DNA of 64,000 nt from the NCBI RefSeq assembly GCF_014201735.1, contig NZ_JACHFE010000005.1:1-64000 (forward strand), in the 5' to 3' direction. Each line of letters starts with the position of its first letter. Position 1 is the first letter of the stretch. The translations under genes and the position numbers were made by a program. Shown here piece by piece: positions 55,829 through 64,000 of the stretch. Under the pieces are notes generated by a model, which saw nothing but the letters and a program-made list of their open reading frames with translations, did not search any database and was not told the DNA's origin. The DNA is from Marinobacter oulmenensis (GTDB lineage Bacteria > Pseudomonadota > Gammaproteobacteria > Pseudomonadales > Oleiphilaceae).

Positions 55829-55899
55829 CTATTCGGGCATCAGCGACAGCGTTTGAGAGGATCGGGCAAGAACCTGACAGCTTCTGCCAGCCCGAATAG
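55829..55899. promoter_or_regulatory. inverted-repeat pair between AraC and aldo/keto reductase genes
   Basis: CTATTCGGGC (55829-55838) and GCCCGAATAG (55890-55899) are exact 10-base inverted repeats 51 bases apart. The position between divergent genes suggests AraC half-sites for looping or two independent operators. Confidence 0.5.
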
Positions 55900-55972
55900 C
55901 CTCTAAACACCCTAGCATGAAGCTGTGCATCCTGCCCTGGCAGGTTCAACCATCAACACGAGGTGATCGGTT

Positions 55973-57055
55973 ATGACAACGCCCAATATTCCCCTGTCTC
56001 CGGACGACTCACTGCGCATGCGAACGCTTGGCCATTCCGGCCTGTTCGTCTCGGAACTGTGCCTCGGCACCATGACCTTCGGTGGTGGCGATGACATGTG
56101 GGGCCTGATTGGCCAACTCCAGCAGGACCAGGCCGACGAACTGGTAAGGACCGCCCTCGAGGCCGGTATCAATTTCATTGACACTGCTAACGTGTATGGC
56201 GGCGGCAACAGCGAACGGATTGTTGGCCAGGCACTGAAAAACCTCGGCGTGCCAAGGCAGGACGTGGTCCTGGCCACCAAGGTCCTGGGGCCCATGGGCA
56301 GCGGGCCCAACGCCCGGGGCGCCTCACGCGCCCATATCATGCACCAGTGCAAAGCCAGCCTGGAGCGACTGCAGACGGATTACATCGATCTGTACCAGAT
56401 TCACGGCTTTGACCCGGCCACACCCATGGAGGAAACCCTGGAGGCCCTGAACACCCTGGTCCAGCAGGGCTATGTTCACTATATCGGTCTGTCCAACTGG
56501 GCAGCCTGGCAGATCATGAAGGCCGTGGGTATCGCCCGTGCCCGTCAGCTCTGTCCGATTCAGTCCCTTCAGGCTTACTACACCCTCGTCGGGCGGGACC
56601 TGGAGCGGGAAGTGGTCCCCATGCTGGAATCCGAGGATATCGGCCTGATGGTCTGGAGCCCGCTGGCCGGCGGTTACCTGTCCGGCAAATACGAGGGGCC
56701 GGATGTGTCGGAAGAGAACCGGCGGGCCAAATTCGACTTCCCTCCGGTCAACCGGGAGCGTGGCGGCCGGGTTATCGCGGTCATGCGGGAGATCGCAGCC
56801 GGCAAAACCATTGACGGCCAGCCCGCCAGTGTCGCCCAGATCGCACTGGCATGGCTGCTGCACCAGCGTGTGGTGACCAGTGTGATCGTCGGGGCCAAGC
56901 GGGTGGATCAGTTGCAGGACAACATTCGTGCGGCACAGATCCGCTTTTCCGACGACGAACTCAACGTACTGGACGAGGTCAGCCGTCTGCCAGCCGAGTA
57001 TCCCGGCTGGATGATGGAGCGCCAGGGTGAGTACCGGGCGAAGATGAAAGGCTGA
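55973..57055 (+). CDS. aldo/keto reductase
   Basis: NADPH-dependent reductase of 360 residues with an (alpha/beta)8 barrel. The catalytic tetrad is visible: Asp and Tyr in NFIDTANVYGGGNSE, Lys in LATKVLG, and His in YQIHGFDP. The GLSNWAAWQI and VVTSVIVGAKRVDQLQDNI segments form the cofactor site. It probably reduces aldehydes or methylglyoxal-like compounds. It is divergent from an AraC regulator. Confidence 0.93.
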   Translation: MTTPNIPLSPDDSLRMRTLGHSGLFVSELCLGTMTFGGGDDMWGLIGQLQQDQADELVRTALEAGINFIDTANVYGGGNSERIVGQALKNLGVPRQDVVLATKVLGPMGSGPNARGASRAHIMHQCKASLERLQTDYIDLYQIHGFDPATPMEETLEALNTLVQQGYVHYIGLSNWAAWQIMKAVGIARARQLCPIQSLQAYYTLVGRDLEREVVPMLESEDIGLMVWSPLAGGYLSGKYEGPDVSEENRRAKFDFPPVNRERGGRVIAVMREIAAGKTIDGQPASVAQIALAWLLHQRVVTSVIVGAKRVDQLQDNIRAAQIRFSDDELNVLDEVSRLPAEYPGWMMERQGEYRAKMKG

Positions 57056-57096
57056 TCCGGCATCGGGCCCTGTCCGTCAGGACGGGGCCCTGCCTG

Positions 57097-57585
57097 TCAT
57101 TCCGCCCGAACGTCGGAGTTCACCACCCGGATCTCGCCAAAATCCTGTTCGGCGACCCGGTCCCCGGGCTGGCCGTAGCCATAGTCAACGGTCGCATCAT
57201 CGCTGGCGCGGTATACGGCGGCCTCCAGCGTGTAACTGCCGTTTTCCAGGCGCCGGGGTTCGCCCTCAGGGCCGGTATAGGCGTTGACTACGTAATTGGC
57301 CTCTCCCGAACCGTTACCAACCGGCTGACTGGCAATAAAACCCTTGCGGCCGGTATCGCGGTTTTCCAGATAAATCACCAGTTGGTGGCTGCCGGAAGAC
57401 GAGCCCTCCACCGACCAGGACAGTTTCTGCTTCGATCCGAAAGACCAGGTGGTGCCCGGACTCTGGAGCCCGATCCTTACCGACGTATCCTTTTCGCCGT
57501 TCATATCCACCATCATCAGGCCGAACGCTGCGACCAGGATCAGCAGGAAAACGGCGGTGGCGATCTGTACCCGAGCTGCCTTCAT
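57097..57585 (-). CDS. membrane-anchored protein of unknown function
   Basis: Protein of 162 residues with one N-terminal hydrophobic helix (about 8-28) and an extracytoplasmic beta-rich domain. The domain pattern SPGTTWSFGSKQKLSWSVEGSSSG then NGSYTLEAAVYR resembles immunoglobulin-like carbohydrate- or protein-binding folds, but no family is certain. ATG 57585 follows AGGGGG. It is a single gene. Confidence 0.75.
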   Translation of the reverse strand: MKAARVQIATAVFLLILVAAFGLMMVDMNGEKDTSVRIGLQSPGTTWSFGSKQKLSWSVEGSSSGSHQLVIYLENRDTGRKGFIASQPVGNGSGEANYVVNAYTGPEGEPRRLENGSYTLEAAVYRASDDATVDYGYGQPGDRVAEQDFGEIRVVNSDVRAE

Positions 57586-57638
57586 AAAGCCCCCTGACAT
57601 TCATTCCATGACGCTATTGGTTTCGTTGTTATTTGTCC

Positions 57639-58586
57639 TCAAAGCCGCTGCGGCCCCATCGGCACAATACCACCCGGATTGAGCGCCTTGATGGAGTAAT
57701 AGCCCGCCTTGATATGATCAAGGTGGACCGTTTTTCCGATTCCCTCAAGTGCCAGCATCCGATGCATGTACCCATTGAGGGCAGGCACCTCCCGCAAGGT
57801 GTTGCGATTGCACTTGAACAGCCCATGGTAGGCCGCATCAAAACGTACCAGCGTCACGAACAGGCGGATGTCCGTTTCCGTCAACCGACTGCCAAACAGG
57901 AAGTCCCGCCCGTCGGCCAGTCGTGTCTCCAGCTCATCCAGCGCCCTGAACACCTTGTGATAGGCCTCTTCATAGGCCTGCTGGGTGGAAGCAAAACCGG
58001 CCTGATACACCCCATTATTCAGTTCCGTGTACAGGTGAGCATTGAGCCGGTCAATGTCCTCCGCCAGATCCGCCGGATACAGGTCCGGCCCCTGACTCAC
58101 AAGGTGATCGAAGGCCGAGTTCAGCATGCGCAGAATATCTGCGGATTCGTTGTTCACGATGGTACCGGTATGCTTGTCCCAGAGCACCGGCACCGTTGCC
58201 CGGCCGGAAATCTGCGGATCGGCATGGGTATACAGCTCGTGCATATAACGGGCACCATTCAGGGTATCCTCCTGTGCGCCGGGAAAGCCGCCGAACCGCC
58301 AGCCCTGATCAGTCATTACCGGGTTGACCACCGTGACACCAATTACATCCTGCAGGCCCTTGAGTTCACGTGCCATCAGGGTCCGGGAGGCCCAGGGGCA
58401 GATATAGGCAACGTACAGATGATAGCGCCCGGATTCGGCCCGAAAGCCCCCTCTACCGGTGGGGCCAGGCTGCCCGTCCGGAGTAATCCAGTGGCGAAAA
58501 GACGACGTCTGCCGGATAAAGCGCCCGTCCTCGTCTTTGGCCTGCACCGGCTGCCAGTTTTCCTGCCAGACTCCGTTAACCAGCAT
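57639..58586 (-). CDS. yqjG: glutathionyl-hydroquinone reductase (YqjG-like)
   Basis: Glutathione transferase of the Xi class, 315 residues, which removes glutathione from S-glutathionyl-hydroquinones. The catalytic Cys63 is in YICPWASRT, with RHWITPDG and GRYHLYVAYICPWA typical of the class, and TDIRLFVTLVRFD in the C-terminal helical domain. The gene follows the DoxX gene after 62 bases, as in the yqjFG arrangement of E. coli. Confidence 0.94.
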   Translation of the reverse strand: MLVNGVWQENWQPVQAKDEDGRFIRQTSSFRHWITPDGQPGPTGRGGFRAESGRYHLYVAYICPWASRTLMARELKGLQDVIGVTVVNPVMTDQGWRFGGFPGAQEDTLNGARYMHELYTHADPQISGRATVPVLWDKHTGTIVNNESADILRMLNSAFDHLVSQGPDLYPADLAEDIDRLNAHLYTELNNGVYQAGFASTQQAYEEAYHKVFRALDELETRLADGRDFLFGSRLTETDIRLFVTLVRFDAAYHGLFKCNRNTLREVPALNGYMHRMLALEGIGKTVHLDHIKAGYYSIKALNPGGIVPMGPQRL

Positions 58587-58648
58587 GGTTCAATCCTCCT
58601 GTATCGGGACCGCCTCCGCCCGTAAAGAGCAGAAGCGGTCGGGTTGAA

Positions 58649-59101
58649 TCAGTGTCCGCCGACACGTTTGAGCAGCAGATTGTCCACCGCAAACCGTCCA
58701 CCGCCCTGAATCGCCAGGGCCAGGCTCACCACGAAGAGTGTCAGTGCGTATTCGTAACCGTTATTGGCCATGAACAACCCGTTGCCGATGTGGACCGCAA
58801 AGATGGCCACCAGCATTGCAAATCCCGTCACAATCGCTGCCGGACGCGTCAGCAGCCCCAGCACCAGGGCCAGGCCCCCAAAGAATTCGGCGCTACCAGC
58901 CAGCAGAGCCATCAGGTAGCCGGGCTCCAGGCCGATGCTGGCCAGCCATTGACCGGTGCCTTCCAGACCGTAACCGCCAAACCAGGCAAACAGTTTCTGG
59001 GCACCGTGCGCTGCCAGAATCAGGCCGACCGGAACCCGGAGTACCAGGGAACCAAAGCCGGCATTGGAAGCCAGGAGTTTCTGAGCCATTGCACTGTTCA
59101 T
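58649..59101 (-). CDS. DoxX family protein (YqjF-like)
   Basis: Inner-membrane protein of 150 residues with four helices. LRVPVGLILAAHGAQKLFAWFGGYG and ALVLGLLTRPAAIVTGFAMLVA are DoxX hallmarks. In E. coli the counterpart YqjF is paired with YqjG and induced by quinone-like aromatics through a LysR regulator. ATG 59101 with GAGG is preferred over a GTG nine bases upstream. A LysR gene diverges from it. Confidence 0.9.
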   Translation of the reverse strand: MNSAMAQKLLASNAGFGSLVLRVPVGLILAAHGAQKLFAWFGGYGLEGTGQWLASIGLEPGYLMALLAGSAEFFGGLALVLGLLTRPAAIVTGFAMLVAIFAVHIGNGLFMANNGYEYALTLFVVSLALAIQGGGRFAVDNLLLKRVGGH

Positions 59102-59262
59102 TACCGTCACCTCGAATCGTTCACTGTTGATGTGTCTGAAGCATCGCTCCAGAAGATGAGGTCACTTTACTATCGCCAAAACAAAAGACTAAGATGCCTA
59201 TTGTTGGATTATTATCAACGATTCATTGATAGTTGAATTGCAGGCCACCCGGGAGACTGACC
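59102..59262. promoter_or_regulatory. divergent promoter region, DoxX / LysR
   Basis: 160 bases between divergent genes, markedly AT-rich from about 59161. GTTGGATTATTATCAAC (59203-59219) has the T-N11-A form of LysR sites and lies next to CATTGATAG. A regulator site is likely, but its exact borders are not. Confidence 0.45.
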
Positions 59263-60171
59263 TTGGACCGAATCGATGCCATGCGCGCCTTTGTGGCGGT
59301 GGTGAATGAGGGCACCTTTACCAGAGCTGCCGACCGGCTGGACCTGTCACCTCAACTGGTCAGCAAATACGTGTCGCAACTCGAGCAGCACCTGGGCGTG
59401 CGCCTGCTTAACCGCACCACCCGCAAGCTCCACCTGACCGAAGCGGGCAGCCGGTATCACCAGCGCGCCAGCCAGGTACTGGACGATATCGAGGATATGG
59501 AAAACCAACTGGGGGATCTGCAGACCGAAGCCCGGGGAAAACTGCGCATCAGCGCGCCGGTATCGTTTGCCACGCGGCACATGGCACCACTGCTGACAGA
59601 CTTCCAGAACCGGCACCCCGCCGTGGACATTGATCTGCAACTGAACGACCGGAAAGTGGACATCGTCGAGGAGGGCTTCGATATTGCCCTGCGCATCGGT
59701 CACCTGAAAAGCTCGTCACTGATCGCCAGGCGCATCGCCCCGGTGCGACTGGTGATGTGCGCCTCGCCCGACTATCTGGCCCGGCACGGTACGCCCCGGA
59801 GTCCGGAAGACCTGCAACGCCATCGCTACCTCCGGTACAGCTACATCGACATGGACACCACCGGGCAGGAACACCACTGGCTGCAGGCTAACGGAGACCA
59901 ACCCGGGGCCGATCTGGTCAGCAACAACGGCGATGTGCTGGTAGAAGCCGCCATCAACGGCGCCGGCATTGCGCTGCAACCCTCCTTCCTTGCCGGCCAG
60001 GCCATCCGGGAGGGAAAACTCAGGATTGTCCTGCCCGAGCACGAGCCTGCCCCCATGGCGCTGTATGCAGTTTATGCCCACCGACAGTTACTGGCCAGCA
60101 AGGTCCGCAGCTTTATCGACTTTCTCGACGGTTATTTCGGCGAACCACCCTACTGGGACCGGTTCGACTGA
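59263..60171 (+). CDS. LysR-family regulator (YhaJ-like, quinone-response candidate)
   Basis: Regulator of 302 residues, starting at TTG 59263 after GGGAGA to give the classical MDRIDAMRAFVAVVNEGTF. The helix-turn-helix is in TRAADRLDLSPQLVSKYVSQLEQHLG; the effector domain is of the CrgA type. It is divergent from the DoxX/YqjG pair, the position of YhaJ-type control of quinone detoxification. Its end overlaps the convergent EamA gene by 22 bases. Confidence 0.88.
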   Translation: MDRIDAMRAFVAVVNEGTFTRAADRLDLSPQLVSKYVSQLEQHLGVRLLNRTTRKLHLTEAGSRYHQRASQVLDDIEDMENQLGDLQTEARGKLRISAPVSFATRHMAPLLTDFQNRHPAVDIDLQLNDRKVDIVEEGFDIALRIGHLKSSSLIARRIAPVRLVMCASPDYLARHGTPRSPEDLQRHRYLRYSYIDMDTTGQEHHWLQANGDQPGADLVSNNGDVLVEAAINGAGIALQPSFLAGQAIREGKLRIVLPEHEPAPMALYAVYAHRQLLASKVRSFIDFLDGYFGEPPYWDRFD

Positions 60172-61094
60172 GCCGAACGGTGAACCGCCAGGATGCCGGC
60201 ACAGACAATCAGGACAATACCGGTCAATGCCCGCAGGTTGAGTTCTTCCTGAAAAAGGACAAATCCCCAGATAGCCGCAAAGGCCACATAGGCAAAATCA
60301 AAGGTGGCCACGGTGGAGGAATGCCCGACCTGGTAGGCAATGGCGGCCCCGACACTGCCAACAATGATGGCCACTGAGAGCAGTCCGAGCGTGCCCCACT
60401 CAATCGGCCCCATGTCGGTCCAGGGCCCCCAAAGGAATGTCTGATCGCCCGAGCCATCGCCCACAAGGCCAAACACCACCAGGAAACCGGACACCAGAGC
60501 TCCGGCGAAAAGCATGGAGAGGTTCAGCCATGCCGAGAGCACCAGAACATTTTCGGTCCGGCAATGGGAACGGGTAAGAATCATCGCCAGTGCATACAGA
60601 ACCGCCGCCAGCAGGGGCAACAGGGTAAACCCGTTGAAGCCTTCTGCTTCGGGCTGAAGAATCAGCCACATGCCCACAAACCCCAGAACAACACCGGCCC
60701 AACCGGACCGGCCGACCCTGTCCCCCAGGAAATACCCCGCAAACAGAGTGATGAACAGAGGCGACGTGTAGTAGGCCGCAGCGGCAATAGACAGATCAAC
60801 GTGCGGTAGCGCAACATAATAGGTAACCCACATCAGGGTCAGCAGGACGCTGCGCAGAATCGTCCAGACAGGCTGGTGCGGCCAGATCGAGACCGCCCGG
60901 CGGCGAAGCCGGATGATGACGAACAAAACCGGCAGCACCAGAAGGGAACGAATCGTGAAGATCTGCCAGAGCGTGAAATCTGCGCTGAGCCCCTTGATGA
61001 CGGCATCCCCCAGGGCCAGGGCAAACACCGTGACGACAATGACAAACACCGCCAGACGGGTGTTATCAGGCAGTGCCGGATGGGACGCTTTCAC
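60150..61094 (-). CDS. EamA/DMT-family transporter
   Basis: Inner-membrane exporter of 314 residues with ten helices in two EamA repeats. FTLWQIFTIRSLLVLPVLFVI and YVALPHVDLSIAAAAYYTSPLFITLFAGYF are typical of the first repeat, and GAAIAYQVGHSSTVATFDFAY of the second. GTG 61094 with AAGGAG is the start; the in-frame upstream extension runs into the LysR gene. It follows the LysR regulator by 46 bases. Confidence 0.88.
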   Translation of the reverse strand: MKASHPALPDNTRLAVFVIVVTVFALALGDAVIKGLSADFTLWQIFTIRSLLVLPVLFVIIRLRRRAVSIWPHQPVWTILRSVLLTLMWVTYYVALPHVDLSIAAAAYYTSPLFITLFAGYFLGDRVGRSGWAGVVLGFVGMWLILQPEAEGFNGFTLLPLLAAVLYALAMILTRSHCRTENVLVLSAWLNLSMLFAGALVSGFLVVFGLVGDGSGDQTFLWGPWTDMGPIEWGTLGLLSVAIIVGSVGAAIAYQVGHSSTVATFDFAYVAFAAIWGFVLFQEELNLRALTGIVLIVCAGILAVHRSAQSNRSQ

Positions 61095-61140
61095 GGAGCC
61101 TTCTCCTTTTTTACCCCTGTCAACGAATGGCGAATGCCGG

Positions 61141-62079
61141 TTATCCGAGTGTGCGCCCGGCCAGACGTTGCGCCTGGGCACGGACCGCCCGGGTGAGGTA
61201 ATCCATGAGCGCGTGGATACGCACCACGCCACGCAGGTCCGGGTGCATCAGGAACCAGAGGCCGTACTCAAGTTCGGGGATTGGATCACTGAGCTGGACG
61301 ATGTCCGGGTCCTGATCCGCCAGGTAACACGGCAGCACCCCCAGCCCCATTTGGGCGCGGATGCCACTGAGTATGCCAACCAGCGTATCCACCCGATAAA
61401 CACAGGCCGGTTTCAAGCCATTCTGATTCATCCACTGATCCACCGATGAATCCTGCAGGCGTGGCCCAGCCCCGATCCAGGGGAGATCGGCCAGAGTCTC
61501 AATCGGTGTTCCCGGAGTAAGCTTGAAACACCGGTGACCGTACACCGCCTGGCCAATCTGCGCCAGGGGTCGGCCGATCAGGTGTTCCGGAGGATGATTG
61601 GAGGGGCGGATGGCCACATCCGCCTCCCGCCGGGTCAGGTTGAACAACTGATTGGAGATGGCGACATCCAGAACAATACCCGAATACTGCTGCCGGAAAT
61701 CGGTAAACAGAGGCGCCAGCAGCCCCATCAAAAGGGAATCCGTCGTGGTGGCCCAGATTTCCCCGGTCGGCTCCAGGTCCCGCCCGGCCACCTTGCGCTC
61801 GGCGGCCAGGGCGGCCTGATCCATCACCCGGGCCGTTTCCGCCAGTTCCTCACCAGCCAGCGTCGGCTGATACCCTTTGCGCTGGCGCTCGAACAAGGCA
61901 ACACCCAGGCGCTGCTCAATATCCCCCAGGCGCCGAAAGACCGTGGCGTGGCTGACGCCGAGCTGACGCGAGGCACCCGAGAGCGAGCCCGAATCGGCAA
62001 TGGCCAGAATCACCTCAAAGTCGTTCCAGGCCAGGTGGCTGCGTGTTTTGACGGTGGGCACCAAGGCTAATCGCTCCAC
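61141..62079 (-). CDS. LysR-family regulator upstream of the EamA gene
   Basis: Regulator of 312 residues, with SGSLSGASRQLGVSHATVFRRLG as the helix-turn-helix (about 30-52) and the AERKVAGRDLEPTGEIW linker typical of a subset acting on exporters. The start is uncertain between GTG 62079 and TTG/GTG around 62064-62061; a GGAG near 62078 favours the inner starts, while the longest frame is given. It is probably the regulator of the exporter gene and of the divergent small protein. Confidence 0.88.
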   Translation of the reverse strand: MERLALVPTVKTRSHLAWNDFEVILAIADSGSLSGASRQLGVSHATVFRRLGDIEQRLGVALFERQRKGYQPTLAGEELAETARVMDQAALAAERKVAGRDLEPTGEIWATTTDSLLMGLLAPLFTDFRQQYSGIVLDVAISNQLFNLTRREADVAIRPSNHPPEHLIGRPLAQIGQAVYGHRCFKLTPGTPIETLADLPWIGAGPRLQDSSVDQWMNQNGLKPACVYRVDTLVGILSGIRAQMGLGVLPCYLADQDPDIVQLSDPIPELEYGLWFLMHPDLRGVVRIHALMDYLTRAVRAQAQRLAGRTLG

Positions 62080-62092
62080 TGACTTTTCATTT

Positions 62093-62131
62093 CTGCAAAC
62101 TCATTTTTCACCCACAGGGAATAGTTTGCAG
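62093..62131. promoter_or_regulatory. inverted repeat upstream of LysR gene
   Basis: CTGCAAACT (62093-62101) and AGTTTGCAG (62123-62131) are exact 9-base inverted repeats with a 21-base spacer. They lie 13 bases before the LysR start and 79 before the divergent small gene. This arrangement suits an autoregulatory LysR-type operator. Confidence 0.6.
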
Positions 62132-62210
62132 TATAGAACAGACATAGCATGAACCTGAACCCATTGAACAGCAACGGCGGTTACCGAACGCCTCGCAGTG
62201 GAGATCAGAC

Positions 62211-62435
62211 ATGCATGCTTCAGCACCAATCCAGCAGACTTACACCGACAACCGGCTGACGCGTGATGGCGCTGGCAGGAAAGAGCGCGATGTCAGGGGT
62301 CAGGACACGATTCCACGGCGCTACCGGGACGGCCGTGGCGGCATCAACCTTGAGCGGGTCCGGCAGGACCAACGCCGGGCTCGCCAACAGAGCATCCGGG
62401 CCATGATTCACTGGCTGCGTCACTGGCTCCGCTGA
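62211..62435 (+). CDS. small basic protein
   Basis: Open frame of 74 codons with GGAG seven bases before the ATG. The product is rich in Arg and Gln and ends with an amphipathic AMIHWLRHWLR, so it may bind membrane or nucleic acid. I do not recognise a family. It lies divergent from the LysR regulator behind an inverted-repeat operator and ends convergently with the MFS gene, two bases apart. It could be a chance frame. Confidence 0.5.
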   Translation: MHASAPIQQTYTDNRLTRDGAGRKERDVRGQDTIPRRYRDGRGGINLERVRQDQRRARQQSIRAMIHWLRHWLR

Positions 62436-62436
62436 A

Positions 62437-63705
62437 TCATTCCGGCCGTTCTTCCTCCGAAGGCTGAGAGAGGGGGTCCCCCTCCTCGTCCTGAAGCTGG
62501 TAATCGTAAGCGGCCTGCAACCCGGTTTCTTCCTCAACGTCTTCCTCTTCCTGATGATCGATATAGCGGGGATACAGGGGCGACAACAGGGCGACCAGGA
62601 TGCCAACAGCGGAAAAAACGGCAAACGCATCGGCATAGCCGGCGACGTCCACCAACAGGCCGACCACCGGTGAGCCGGCGGCCTGGCCCAGTGACACGGC
62701 CATGAATGGCAGCACCGGCCCCATGGACAGGCGGCCGGGCAAAAGCCGGATGCCGGTCATCAGATACAGACCGGTCAGGCTCATGTAGGCCAGGCCGAAC
62801 ACCAGCGCGGAGAATACCGCAATAACCAGTTGGCCGGGGCTGGCCGCCAGCAGCGCGAGACTTGAGGCCAGCATCATCAGCATCAGCGCCTGGGTGATAG
62901 GTGGGTTGTTGCGATCCGCCAGATCCGCAACCACCGCGCCACCCAGGCCGGCAATGCCGACGCCCAGCCACAGCCAGCCGGTGTCACCGGCCGACAGGGA
63001 ACCGAGTGTTGAGGCCAGGTCCGGCGCAAAAATCCAATAGGCGGAAGACACGAACCCCATGGCAAACGCGAACAGCGACAGCCGAAACAGCCGCCACCAC
63101 TGCATCACGCTGATCGGTGGCAGGGCCGCATTGGCCGGCGTCACCCGCGACACGGAGGGAATAAAAGACCAGGTGGCGATCACGCCGATCACCGCCAGCG
63201 CCGCAAACACCATGTAGGTGTAACGCCACTCACCGGCAAGAAACAGCACCGTGGGCACAGACACGGCCACCCCGATACTGGTGCCGGCATTCATGACCGA
63301 ACTCACCCGGCCATGCACCGAGCGGTCAACCAGCGCCTGCATGGCAGCGGTAAGCGCCGGCATCATCAGGCCGGTACAGATACCGCAGGCAACCACCCCG
63401 AGGCCAAGCGACACCGCACCCGAAGCCTGGCTGATCAGGCCCAGACCGGTCGCACCAAACGCGCCTGAAAGCATGGCGGTGTTACGTGCGCCCAGGCGTA
63501 CCGACGCCAGAGGCGCCACCAGGTTGGCAAGCGCAAAGCTCAACAGGGGCAGGGCCCCGATCACCCCCACCATATAGGGTGTCAGCGCCAGATCCTCCCG
63601 GATGGGGGGCACAAACAGGCCAAACGCGAAACGGGCCAGGCCATAACTGATAGCGATCAGGGCAGCGCCGAGCAACGCAAACGTGGTGCTTGAGGGGAAC
63701 TTCAT
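62437..63705 (-). CDS. MFS transporter with acidic C-terminal tail
   Basis: Major-facilitator transporter of 422 residues with 12 helices, similar to YbfB/AraJ-type drug or metabolite efflux pumps. GLARFAFGLFVPPIREDLALTP is typical of the N-terminus and GASS-like SVMNAGTSIGVAVSVP of helix 5. The last ~45 residues form a very acidic cytoplasmic tail. ATG 63705 has the strong site GGAGGAGG; the in-frame extension upstream is not supported. Confidence 0.88.
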   Translation of the reverse strand: MKFPSSTTFALLGAALIAISYGLARFAFGLFVPPIREDLALTPYMVGVIGALPLLSFALANLVAPLASVRLGARNTAMLSGAFGATGLGLISQASGAVSLGLGVVACGICTGLMMPALTAAMQALVDRSVHGRVSSVMNAGTSIGVAVSVPTVLFLAGEWRYTYMVFAALAVIGVIATWSFIPSVSRVTPANAALPPISVMQWWRLFRLSLFAFAMGFVSSAYWIFAPDLASTLGSLSAGDTGWLWLGVGIAGLGGAVVADLADRNNPPITQALMLMMLASSLALLAASPGQLVIAVFSALVFGLAYMSLTGLYLMTGIRLLPGRLSMGPVLPFMAVSLGQAAGSPVVGLLVDVAGYADAFAVFSAVGILVALLSPLYPRYIDHQEEEDVEEETGLQAAYDYQLQDEEGDPLSQPSEEERPE

Positions 63706-63812
63706 GTCACCTCCTCCGGCCGATCTGTGAGCATGTGGGAGAACCGGGCGCGCAAGCCTAACGCTCACCCGTCTTTGTCTCAATCCTGATGGTCACTGTA
63801 GCAGCCGCAAGC

Positions 63813-64000
63813 TCAGATAGCGGCGTTCCGGAGGTGTTCAAGATGGCGGTGGGTAAAGGCGCCCAGATGCGGAAGGCGAAGGTGGGACAGGCCGTAACGG
63901 TCATCGGCAGACTGCGCAGCCGGAGGCAGGGCCACAGTTCGGATTCGGGCACGGGTGGCCGCCATAATGCCGGACAGGGAATCCTCAAAGGCAAGGCACT
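63813..64000 (-). CDS. HAD-superfamily hydrolase, partial (cut by window edge)
   Basis: Only the last 61 codons are in the window. The frame CLAFEDSLSGIMAATRARIRT carries HAD motif IV (Glu-Asp) in the pattern of HxpB/beta-phosphoglucomutase-type phosphatases; AADDRYG-like SADDRYGLSHLRLPHLGAF follows. The stop at 63815-63813 is 107 bases before the MFS start on the same strand. The protein's N-terminus lies beyond the window. Confidence 0.7.
   Translation of the reverse strand, partial: CLAFEDSLSGIMAATRARIRTVALPPAAQSADDRYGLSHLRLPHLGAFTHRHLEHLRNAAI

Noticed and set aside
1..64000. tRNA, rRNA, CRISPR array or complete insertion sequence
   Set aside because: No tRNA-like cloverleaf, rRNA-like stretch, regular repeat-spacer array or transposase-like protein was recognised in reading the sequence and frames.

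Overview
The window is a stretch of gammaproteobacterial chromosome. The gene set suggests a marine heterotroph of the Marinobacter type, but this is inferred from protein character and gene combinations, not from a marker gene. It carries choline-to-glycine-betaine genes with a BetI operator, a TRAP transporter, several amino-acid and CoA catabolic modules, Fur-controlled hydroxamate-type iron uptake, and OxyR-like sites in front of ahpC and ahpF. Coding density is high, and no rRNA, tRNA, CRISPR array or intact insertion sequence was seen.

Layout. 1-3.97 kb is a mosaic: a truncated LysE tail, a DUF523 gene, an unassigned ORF, a chemoreceptor, an intact LysE exporter, then the 3' ends of an AAA-type ATPase and of a LysR gene meeting tail to tail. 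3.9-11.6 kb (minus) is one catabolic operon: LysR regulator, DUF1445 hydro-lyase, TRAP transporter (P, Q, M), DUF2848 protein, amidase and a membrane protein. 11.7-20.5 kb holds single genes: a ChaC-like cyclotransferase, an acetyl-CoA hydrolase/transferase, an Old Yellow Enzyme with a divergent HxlR regulator and a perfect palindromic operator, OmpW, RhlE, a TlpA-type thioredoxin and a membrane protein.

20.5-35.5 kb is the most interesting part. A MocR/GabR-type regulator faces gabD-gabT. Convergent to these is a minus-strand cluster of class III aminotransferase, two-subunit CoA-transferase, M20 deacylase, thiolase and a polar amino-acid ABC transporter with an embedded GNAT acetyltransferase, with a divergent LysR gene. 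An acetylpolyamine-amidohydrolase-type deacetylase lies just beyond. These enzyme classes match, step for step, the aerobic beta-lysine route (acetylate, transaminate, CoA-activate, thiolyse, deacetylate to GABA, then GabT/GabD). I propose the region as a candidate beta-lysine / N-acetyl-beta-lysine catabolic locus.

35.5-38 kb: ahpF and ahpC, each preceded by a matching four-element OxyR-like site. 38-43.4 kb: betI-betB-betA and a short BCCT-type transporter preceded by a translationally coupled 15-codon leader ORF. 43.5-46 kb: a small protein, DUF4396 and a sulfide:quinone-oxidoreductase-like flavoprotein; the latter has an upstream site 17/19 identical to the HxlR operator 29 kb away. 46-52 kb: FhuF-like reductase, TonB-dependent receptor, binding protein and fused FhuB-type permease with two Fur-box candidates but no ATPase gene. 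52-64 kb: AEC carrier, two small membrane proteins, DUF4336, AraC with a divergent aldo/keto reductase, a YqjF/YqjG-like quinone-detoxification pair with a divergent LysR, an EamA exporter with its own LysR, a small basic protein, an MFS transporter and a HAD hydrolase cut by the right edge.
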